This document shows positions 35,243 to 45,045 of a stretch of DNA of 64,000 nt, in pieces. A model generated the notes under the pieces. That model was not told the DNA's origin. It ran no database searches and saw only the letters and a list, made by a program, of their open reading frames with translations. A program made the translations under genes and the position numbers. The stretch's first letter is position 1. The number at the start of each line of letters is the position of its first letter. The stretch is from Fremontodendron californicum (Eukaryota > Streptophyta > Magnoliopsida > Malvales > Malvaceae): assembly GCA_030761205.1 (NCBI GenBank), contig JAULJL010000005.1, positions 7,775,501 to 7,839,500 of the forward strand. Reading direction: 5' to 3'.

Positions 35243-37386
35243 TGTAGACATATAATTTTGTTCGGACCACTAAATCAGGTATTTTTCTTCCTAAAATGAT
35301 GTTTTAGAATGCAGAAAAGCTCTTCTCATCTTGCAGGTGGTACTTCGAGACTTAGTTTAAGAAGCCAAGCATAAAAAGTCAATCTTGAAAAAATCAACCC
35401 CAAAAAAGTCAACTTCAAAAGTCAACCACTGAAAAGTCAACCCTTACTCAAAATCAAAATCCAAAGTTTAATTGACAATGGTGAAAGAATTTTGATAATT
35501 CGAGGTCTACAACGGGAGATATGGAGTCTGGAAGATGGGTTACAGAGATTTAGTGAAAAGAAAACCCTAGTTCAGAAAATTTGGGAAAAAGTGCTTGATT
35601 GATCAAATTGGTCGAAATTGGAGGTTCCGAATGAAAGATAAGCAATGACTACGGGTAACGAAGAGGCCATTTGGAAGCAAAATTGAAGGAAAAGTCAATT
35701 TGGAAGAAAACCGAGAATTAGGGTTTTTGGTGGATTTTGGCGAAATTGGGGAAAATTGCAAAAATGATCTGATTCGGTAAAACTAAAGCCCCTAATTGAT
35801 GAGAAGTGAGTAAACAAAGATAGCCTAAGGCTCAGCTTGAAGTAATTTCGAGAAAAGAGTCGATTGGAGGAAAAACGAGGAAATTCCCGATACTGAAAAA
35901 AGGAAAAATCAAATCGGAGGGGAATTTGATCGTAAAAATTGGGTGTTTTCAGATCAACTCCAATTCAACATATAACAAAGGCACAGAAAAAAGAGAATCT
36001 GGAAATCAGACTTGTTTTGAGTAAACTGAGCTTTGGAGGTAAAAGGGCAAATTTGAAAAAATCGGGAAAAATAGCAAATGAGCTCGAAAAATTACCAAGA
36101 ATTTTCAAAATTGTTTTCAAATTAATCACAAAGTATTTTTGATTTTAGAAAATTTAATTTGATGTCTTTTCCTAAGGTAGTCGGATATCTTTTGAGTATA
36201 CGGATTTCCTTATTTAAAGGAAAAAATACACTTTCATGTATTGCATTTTCCATGTTCATGCATATTATATAATATATGATTTTTGCTATGAAATTTTTTA
36301 TGGTAATGTTATTATTTTGATTTATATTTTATGGTGTTATATTGTTTGTTATATAGTTGTGAATATTCTATGTCATTCTATGCTTTTTATTTAGTCATTT
36401 ATTTTTGTCACATCATTTAGGATTTACTATATTCATGCATATTTCATGATAACATTATTTTATGTTAGATATCATTTTATGTCATTTAGATTATATTAGA
36501 CCATTTAGAATATATTATGTCACTTAGGTTATATCATTTCATTTAGAATATATTATGTCATTTAGATTATATTATTTCATTTAGAATATATTATGTTACT
36601 TAGGTTATATCATTTCATTTAAAATATATTATGTCACTTAGATTATATCATGTCATTTAGATTATATTATGTCATACATGTTCATATTCATATTTTTTAA
36701 AATATTTTGAAAAGATAATGGTTTTAAATAAAATAAAGTTATTCCCGAGTTAAAATAATTCATAAGTTCTCATTCGGGTTGCCGGGGAGGATATCATCAA
36801 TTATAATTAATAACGAAATATCTTTCTTAAAACGAGAATGATTCAGAAAATTTTCTAAATAAATAAATTTTTTTATATTTTGCCGTGTTTGTCAGGGAAT
36901 ATAGGAAAATTTTGAATTAATAAATTCTGGATCATTTTCAATTAAAATGTAATTATTTTTCTATAAATTGGGAATTATTTTGAAATGCCAAATTTAAAAC
37001 CAATTTTTTATCGAGACTTGAGATAACACACGATTAATAAGGTACCATTTTATACGGGCGTTGTGGGAGTGCTAATCCTTCCCTGCACGTAACCGACTCC
37101 CGAACCCGCTTCTTTGATTTTTCTGGTTTAAAACGCAGACTTTGAAATTGATTTTAAAAAATATTTTAATTAATTTTAAAATATTTTACAAAACCAATTT
37201 TAATAGGTGGCTGATTACACCTAGCCAAAAAAGATTGGTGGCGACTCCATGTCTTTTTTCAAAGTTGTTTTCAAACCCTCATTTTATTTCAACAGGAATT
37301 AAGTCGTTTTTTCTTCTGTTTTCCCCAATGTCACGCTTAATAAATAAAATCTCGCGATGAGACTTGTTATTTTTTAGGTTGCAACA
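35243..37386 (+). mobile_element. Solo LTR of a Ty3/gypsy Ogre/Tat-like retrotransposon
   Basis: A 2144-bp segment begins TGTAGACATATAATTTTG and ends GGTTGCAACA, with the canonical TG...CA. It is flanked by perfect 5-bp duplications CTAAT (35238-35242 and 37387-37391). There is no internal domain, primer site or second LTR, so it is a solo LTR left by recombination. Near its right end, 37020-37245 is the inverted counterpart of a block in the LTRs at 45046, 55415 and 61199 (CACGTAACCGACTCCCGAAC, GGTGGCGACTCCAT). That places it in the same broad lineage but a different family. It is in plus orientation by that block. Confidence 0.85.
36470..36680. repeat. Short tandem repeat inside the solo LTR
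   Basis: About ten imperfect 18-20-bp units alternate between ATGTCATTTAGATTATATT and ATTTCATTTAGAATATATT forms. It is a simple internal minisatellite of the LTR. Confidence 0.75.
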
Positions 37387-38559
37387 CTAATAATTCCCTT
37401 ATTTAAGTTCATTGATATGGAGTTTGGGTTGTAATTAAGAGTGATTTATATGTAAATCTTTTGAATTTGATAGTGTCCATGGAGGGCAACTTGAGACTTC
37501 AATGGATTTTGTCCTTAAACATCCATCTTGTAATTAAAGAGCATCCAATTATCTAACATCCCATCTTGTTGCTTTGCTCATAGCCAGCACATAATCCTTC
37601 AAAGACACCAGCCAACTGCAAAATACAGTATTTAAACCTTCTTATTTGAACACAAAATTATAATGTCACAAATACTAATCCCATTCAATGACTATATATG
37701 TTATAATGCCAGAGTGCTGAACTAGTTTTGAATCAGCCTAGGAGCTCCAAAACTGGTGGAAAAACATTTCCCTGGAGCTTCACTCCAGCAATACAAGATA
37801 GACATAGCTGCCACGAATTGTGTGCATACTGATTAATAAATCTGGAAATTTTGGACACGACATGACTACGAAACACAAAAATGACACAAGAAAATAACTA
37901 AAACACGATAGGGATACATGCATTTGTCAAAATCTATATGATAGAAACTGAGAATAGTTTTCATTGCCAGCATCACTGCTTAATTATCAGAGATCCATAT
38001 GCTTAAAGCAATGCAGTAAGAGCATACCATGCACAAAGAACTGAAGGCAGGTTTCTGAAGGAAGAGGTAATTAATGAAGATCAGGAAGGTTGGCTATCCA
38101 AGTCGAGTGAATCCCCTGATTTTGATATTTAGCTTATTCCTTATATGTTTTTCTCTTGTATAGTCCCTTTCTTTCCTTGTTTTGCAAAGGTAGAACTGAT
38201 ATTGGAAAGAGTACTTTCACATGGTATCAACTGTTTATCATTCATTTCCAAAAGTAAAATTTTCACCTCAGCTAGGCATGAAAGTTTTTATGCCCTGTCC
38301 AGCTCTGGCTGGTCAGAGAGGTTACACCAACCAGAGATAATGTATGTCATAAGTAGAAGAATTAGGCAATGCTCCCCTCAATTGCATCTCCTAAGAAGCT
38401 CTCTAACTTGGGCCATTTTTCCTACCTTAGCAAAACCATTAGTTCTGGGAACAAATCCTTTGGTAATCATTTCACAATTAATACACTTTTATAGATTCCT
38501 TTTTTATTTCCAATCTTACCATGGCCAGTTATCAATGTATCATATGTTGAACTGAAGCA
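37387..38559. other. Intergenic DNA
   Basis: Between the solo LTR and the recognisable PPR remnant. No convincing gene; part may be decayed 3' flank of the PPR gene. An open frame at 38145-38555 on the plus strand has no recognisable domain. Confidence 0.4.
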
Positions 38560-41020
38560 TTAGGGTTCAAGCCTTTTTCTTTCATTTCTCTGAATAATTC
38601 ATCTGCTGCTTCCATCAAATTATAGCAGTTGAGAGACCTCCCAGAAGAAGAATGTAAGTGACAATATTTAATTTGCTGGAACTCCTTCCCTTAACATCTG
38701 AAAATATGTAGCAAAACCCTTCTTTACATGGCTGCCTATGCAATATCCATTTATAAGCGCATTGTAAGTACTTATCGTGTCAGCTTAAAAGCCTCTTCCT
38801 GTCATATCTTCTCAAAACCGAAACGGCTTTCTTGGTCATCCCCAGTCTGCATATAAGACAGTGACGAGAGTGTTGAAAACTGCCTGATTAAGTTCAAGTC
38901 GCATGGAAACCAGACGTTCATACATCAACAAAATAGCATCAGCCGTTCAATTCCTCGAGGATGCATCAAGCAGAAATCTGTGAATGGAAGTGGTAGGTGA
39001 AAAGCCTAAAATCAGCATCTCATTCAAAACATTAAGAGCTTTTTGAATTTCACCAGCTTTACTGAGACCTCTTATTAGAATGTTACAAGTTATGGAATTT
39101 GGCATTAACCCACAACTCTTCATGTCATCCCAGAGGTTTAAAGCATATTCGAACTTAATTACCCTCTTTGCAGTATGCGTTAATTAATCATGGTATTGCA
39201 TGTAATGAGGTCTGGAGCCAGATCCAATTCTCTCATTCTAGCTAGATTGTGCCTCGTATTTTCCAAGCCTCAACAGACCATTAATTAAGACCTATGTTAT
39301 CTGGATTCTTCATTTTCCCTAAAGTATCCGTATCTGATACCTATGTTTGACACATATTCGGACATGGGTATGAAGGTATGATGTTCCAAATATATGAAAA
39401 AACTTAGAAAAAATTGAGTATACCCACTTATCTGACAATCACCCCAAAATCCGGGTAACATAGATTAAGACATTAATGTTCACAACAACATCAAAAGGTA
39501 AATTTTTCTCAGTCATTTCCTGGGCCAAGGTAAGAGCAGCTGACTCCATTCACTCTTTAAAAAAGCCATCCATCAAAGATGTATAATTTACCTGGTCAAG
39601 TGACAAGCCCCTAGACATCATATATTTAACCAAGTCCCTCGGCATCCCACATCCTTCCAGATCTTTTCAAGTTGTTCACAAAGCATCAGGTATAAAATTG
39701 TAATTTCCTCTAATCCTACCAGTTTCATTTCATTATAGAGATCAAGAGCTACTATTACTTTACCTGCCTTGAAATATATCCATCAATTAGTAGTGCAGCA
39801 TAAATAAATACGTTTGGCAAGATATTTTCACCCACCATCTTCCTCATCATGTTAACAGCTTCATCAAGCATTTCTTTCCTGATGTAGCGCTGTTTATGAT
39901 AGAACAATAAGTTACGACATTAAGAACAACAATTTTTTTCCTTTGTTTCTTTAAATGCAGATTCTGCACCATTAATGTCTCCCAACTTGCAGCGGCCATC
40001 AATTAATGCTGAATAAGTAGTCAAATTAGGCACCAATTTGTGCTTTAAAAGAGTAATAAACATGTTTTCTGCCTCATTAGGCTTTCCAACCTTAAAAGGC
40101 CCATCCATCAGTATAGTATACACAACATCAAAGGCAATTCCACGAACGACCATTTAGAGTTTGAAGGGCAAAAGCATCCATGGAATTCCCTGCTTTGAAG
40201 AAAGAGTCCATAAGAGTAGCATCAGAGACATAATTGGGATCCACACTCATCTTCACCATCTCCCTCAATAGCACTTTTGCTTCAGCTAACTTTCAATGCT
40301 TGCTGAGGCCATTTATGATTGAACTATAAGTAATGACATCAGGAAAAATCCCATTTAAAACCATTTCTTCATTCAAAGAAAGTGCTTCCTCAAGCGCTTC
40401 TCGCTTGCAGTAGGCACTTATAATTAAGTGTGGTGTGTGTCCAATATCACACTGTTATCACCCTCATTTTGATGATCATTACCATCCAAAAATCTTAAAA
40501 TCTTTCTTCCTACGAGACCCCAAAATCTCATCGATTAAACTTTTAGCCATAACAAAATCACCTTTCTAATTCTTACAAAATCCATTTATCAAAGTATTAT
40601 AACTAATGATATTAGGCACTAAACCTTCTCTTCTCATCCTATCTATTAATTCGACTGCATAATTCATATCTCCACTCTTACAATACCCATCAATCAATAA
40701 TATGTTAAAACCCCAATAACATCCTTAGAAATCCCACCACTCTCCATTTTTAACCAACCCAATTCTACAAAATCCCTTAACAACTGTATTACATGAAAAA
40801 GTATCAAAATTTATACCTTTTTTGACCATTTCAGACAAAAAGCTGAAACCTTGATAAGGCAAACCTTGCTCACAAAAACCCCAAATCAAAGTATTATAAG
40901 TAACATTATCATTATTGTTCTTGTTATTAACATATCTAAGCAATTCCAAAGCAAAGATCAAATTACCAACTTTAGCAAAAGAATGAACCAAAACATTTAC
41001 AGTGAAAACATTAGGCACAA
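38560..41020 (-). pseudogene. Pentatricopeptide repeat (PPR) protein, decayed
   Basis: Minus-strand fragments in several frames read as tandem 35-residue PPR motifs: PNVFTVNVLVHSFAKVGNL, NVTYNTLIWGFCEQGL, FDTFSCNTVVKGFCRIGLV, VPNLTTYSALIDGRCKLGDI and, further down, TISTYNALINGYCIGS. The order is that of a P-class PPR protein of the At5g14770 type (from memory), an organelle RNA-binding protein. Many stops and frameshifts separate the fragments, and a MITE sits inside at 39292-39463. The recognisable span is about 2.4 kb, shorter than a complete gene. It starts with MPNVF at 41018, so the transit region and first repeats are absent. Non-functional. Confidence 0.85.
39292..39463. mobile_element. 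hAT-like MITE inserted in PPR pseudogene
   Basis: Perfect 8-bp duplications ATTAAGAC (39284-39291 and 39464-39471) flank a 172-bp element. Its ends CTATGTTATCTGGATT and, inverted, CTATGTTACCCGGATT match at 14 of 16 positions. It is non-coding. It is related to the 173-bp copy at 20137. Confidence 0.88.
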
Positions 41021-42378
41021 CTCAGAGTAACGTAGCATTTATGGGTTTCTTTTTTGGTTTTGTTAATGATTACGTAAAAAAAAAGTTTAAAATTATTATT
41101 TTAGATTTATTTTTCAATGCATTATAATTATTTAAATTAACTACTAACTATTACATTCAATATAAAAATATTTTTATAAATAATAATTAATTAATCTTTT
41201 TTTTTTTTTAAATTTAAAAAAGAGTTGTTAATTTCCAACAAAATGGAGCGGCTCGAGGAGTCTTTTAAGTTTACAAGACGACCATTTAGTTTTAGTGGTT
41301 GCATGACTTACATCTGTCTCTCCAAAATATCTAAAGAAGAATGTAGTACTAATTAATACAGTGCATGCAAATTGCAATGGAAACACAAACTGAAAACGTT
41401 AAAGTTCAAATTCAAACTGTCTATATATTCTTCTTCTATATATAGTCATCAATGAAAACAAAAACTAATTAAAATCTTATCTCAACTATCATGGAAGAAA
41501 TTGGTTTGTTTCTCTTCTACAATCTTTCTTCTTTTGTTTTTTTATGTGTTTTGTCAGATTTTTTTTATTTTTATATATTTGAAGTTGTCACGTTTGATTT
41601 TTGATTACTAAAACTAAAAATCCATGGTTTTGTCAGATTCTATTGGTCTATGTATTCAAAATCTATGAGCCATAAATAAGTCCAAAGCTTTTCGGTTCAT
41701 TGAAAATGATTTTTATTGTTAATTTACAGGAATCACAAGAATGCTAAGGGATCTTCAACCGAGTCATTACTTGTTCAAAATAGAGTCATTCTCTTTATTG
41801 GTTAAGACAGAGGTGGAAATGTATAAACCTGATGCATTTCAAGCTGGGGGTCACCAATGGTGAGTGCTGAAATTTCTTAACTTTCATTATTGCTTTACGC
41901 TCTTGCCAATATTATTTTGATCTTGTTACTTTCTCATTTCCTAATGTTTCCTGTTTTATGTACTTTAACAGGAGATTGGTACTGTACCCAAATGGAAATA
42001 AGAAGAGGAATGGAAGTGGTTACATCTCCCTTTACTTGCAAATTGAAAAGACAGAAGATTTCTCTCTTAATTGGGAAGTTAATGTTGATTTTAAATTATT
42101 TGTGTTTGACCAGATTCGGGACCAGTACCTGGTCATCAAAGGTTGAATGCTAAAAGTTTTATTTGCAAAATTGTCTTATCCGTGATTGCATGTGTTTGAG
42201 AATATATATGTTTACTCTTTTTGTATAGATTTTGAGGTGCCTGTTAGGCGATTTTATGAGATGAAGAATGAATGGGGCTTCTCTCAGCTTCTTTCAAAAG
42301 AGAGTTTTAACAATGGTGCCAATGGTTATCTGGTCGACGATTCTTGCATATTTGGGGCAGAGGTTTTCGTAATTAATG

Positions 42379-42591
42379 CATAGTTCTAAATCGCGTTCGC
42401 AGATTTTGTTGCGGTTATGGGTGTCGCGAACGTTACATAACGCATCGCGATTGTCGTGGACGTGAATTTAATAGTGTTTTTAATGAATTTAATAATAACG
42501 CGAACGTTACGTAACAAGTAAAATGCGATGTGAAACTCTTCATTTAAGTTACGTCGCGACCATTAGGTAACAGCCGCATTTTAATACTATG
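42379..42591. mobile_element. 213-bp MITE inside TRAF-like exon 4
   Basis: The ends CATAGTTCTAAATCGCG and, inverted, CATAGTATTAAAATGCG are similar. The interior is unusually rich in CG pairs (GCGAACGTTAC, CGTCGCGAC). The paralogue at 60970 has the uninterrupted join GTAATTGAACG, so the insertion is confirmed. Flanks ATTAATG (left) and ATTGAACG (right) suggest a decayed duplication of about 8 bp. Probably hAT- or Mutator-type; class not certain. Confidence 0.85.
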
Positions 42592-43251
42592 ATTGAACGT
42601 CCTGCCAAATTGGAGCAACTATCAATGGTTGAGAATCCTACTGCCGGAACAATTACTTGGAAGATTGAAAACTTTTCTAAATTCGATCAGAAATATGACT
42701 ATTCTCCTGAAAAACCCGTCGATGACATAAAATGGTATTTTTTTGTTGTTGATATCTACATAAAATGATATTCATAGGGCTGAATGTTCAACTTTTAACC
42801 TTTCGTTTTTCTATTATATTATGATTTTGGATTATTCAATAAGTTCTTTTTTCTTGTTTTATTATAAAACAAGTTGGGAAACTTTATGATTAGATGCTGT
42901 CATATGCGGCATTTTCATATTGGTTACAGGAATTTATTGGTTTATCCTAAAGGAGATTCCAGTGCTGAGGATAAATATTTATCTCTTTCTCTTGAGCTAG
43001 CTGAGCCCGATACACTTCCACCAAAGCGTGAATCATACGTGAAATGCAAACTACGACTGAGGGACCAAATCAAATCTAATCACTTGGAAGAGATAGGTAA
43101 ATTCCATATCTCATAATTTTCTTTTATTGCATACATAGTTTATAGTAACTAGAATTTGTAGTGGGTGTAATATATTTTTAAAAAAATAAAGAAATTATGT
43201 TTTAAAAAGATTAATTTTTAAAAATTGTAGTTTTTTTAAAAAGATTAGTTA

Positions 43252-43491
43252 TCTATACTATACATAAAAACTCTGGTATAACGAATCAAATGAGATCAAC
43301 TCAGTTGGAGAATTGATAAATTTTTTTTATAAAATAAAATAGTATATATTAATAGGGTTATATTAGTAATTTTTTTTTTTGGAAAAAAAAACACTTTATA
43401 AAATTAGTTCGGTAGTTAAATAATTAATTTTTTATTTCACTTATTTTTTCTTATTTTTTTATTATCCATAAATGGGTGTGCCATAATTTAG
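43252..43491 (+). mobile_element. Helitron-like repeat in TRAF-like intron
   Basis: It starts TCTATACTATACATAAAAAC, has GAGATCAACTCAGTTGGAG, and ends AAATGGGTGTGCCATAATTTAG followed by T. These are the same three landmarks as the cluster at 4600-6340. It lies in the last intron of the TRAF-like gene. Boundaries are inferred by comparison only. Confidence 0.42.
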
Positions 43492-43960
43492 TGTTAAAGT
43501 AAAATGATATGTAAGTAAGTGGATAGTTATTATTTTAAGTTAAAAAGACATGTTCATTCTTATTTTTATATTTTAATAATAATTTGATTTATTTTTTTTA
43601 TAATTATTTTTATTTAGTTGGTGTGTCACTTTATTTATTCTTTCTCCATTTTTATAATTGTAAAGATTTTTATTTTTATTTCGATATGATATGTTATTAT
43701 ATTTGGTGTTTTATACATATTTTTTGGCTAAATTTATGTTCTGGTGACTTTTTTTTTTTAATATTCTTACAGCTGAACATTGGTTTGCTTCCCCAGAAAC
43801 AGCTTTTGGTTTTCCTGAGTTTGTGTCATTGAAGGATCTTTATGATTCTTCAAAGGGATATATCGTGAAAGATACTTTGATTGTTGAAGCTGAATTTTTG
43901 GTCATTTCTAAAGTCAAGTGTTTTTCATACCAACCGCAAGAGGCAAGACTAAGCATCTGA

Positions 43961-45045
43961 ATTTAATTTACATATGTGTTTCTTCTTGTTAATCATTTTA
44001 CAAAATATATTGCCATATTTATGTTGTTACCTATTTCAATTTCTCTTAATTTTTTAATTTAATTTTGATTTTTGTGGCCATCACAACAAGAACTTCTATT
44101 ACTTCAAAAGAAACAGTAAGTACAAGCTGTACAAGTAGTTTAGTCCCTTTATCTGCTTTATTTGCTTTCCTACGAATCCAATTAATCTTGCATTCCTCAA
44201 ATTACCCTTTATATGCTTTTACCCTTTGCTCATTTTTCGTAAGCTACGTACACTAAAACTTACAAATATTGTTATAACTCCAATATGTGATATTGCTAAA
44301 CAAGAAATACTCTAGACCCCAATAAAATACATACATACCAAATTAGGTAGCAAAATACGGCACGGTTTTGCAAGTTGAAAAAGAGCTAACCTTTACACAA
44401 TTTTATTTAAAAAAACCTTGCTTTTTTTTTTTTCCTTTTTTTTTTTAAGTTTTGTTTATATATATATATTTTTATTTCAAAAACAAAAAAATAAAAGATC
44501 CGATTAATGAGTGCCGATAGAAAGTAATTAATAATTATTTAATTATCATTTTAAAAAAGTTTTATGCATTTATGTATTATTTTTATTGAACTAAAAAAAG
44601 TAATATATTAATTATAATTCTTTGTATAAATATCACTAATCAATGTCACTAGACACTGATTAATATTTTTCAAAAGCAAAACATATATTTAGATATACAA
44701 TAGTCAATTAATGTTATTTATTTAAAGAGGAGATTCGAAAATAATTTTTCAAGTTAGAGGATACATGCATTTTTAATTGCATCAAATATTCTTGACACGT
44801 CAATTACTTATTTTTGAATTATCGTTTATAACCATAAATTTCAATACAAAGTGAAAATAATTTTTTTTTTTAAAATATAAATAATTACTCATAGTTTTTG
44901 TATAAAAAAAAATTATCTTCAAAGAATACATTTTATGATATATTATTCCGTTTCTGTTTCTTCGAGGCCCATTCTTTCGTGGCACAAAAAAGAAAAAGCC
45001 ACCACATTTTTATCAACTCAAATAAAAATAAATTGCAAAAACAGT
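43961..45045. other. TRAF-like 3' flank
   Basis: AT-rich, no gene recognised. It ends with ACAGT (45041-45045), the left target duplication of the large LTR element. Confidence 0.5.

Larger units (their letters stand above)
41491..43960 (+). pseudogene. TRAF-like (double MATH domain) gene, exon 4 interrupted by a MITE
   Basis: Exons read as 41491-41503, 41730-41859, 41972-42141, 42229-42378 continuing at 42592-42734, 42930-43096 and 43773-43960. The first MATH domain has HYLFKIESFSLLVKTEVEMY, GYISLYLQIEKTED and GYLVDDSCIFGAEVFVI. The second has ITWKIENFSK, VYPKGDSS, KYLSLSLELAE, GFPEFVSLKDLYDSSKGYIV and DTLIVEAEFLVIS. Plant MATH-only proteins are thought to be adaptor-like, some linking to ubiquitin or autophagy machinery. 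A 213-bp MITE within exon 4 brings an in-frame TAG (42381-42383), which would cut the protein to 155 residues, just after MATH 1. Apart from this, all exons and splice sites look intact, so a truncated protein or splicing around the insert remains possible. Paralogue at 60038. Confidence 0.85.

Noticed and set aside
38145..38555. 136-residue plus-strand frame
   Set aside because: No domain, no conserved motif, atypical composition, and next to decayed PPR sequence; likely chance.
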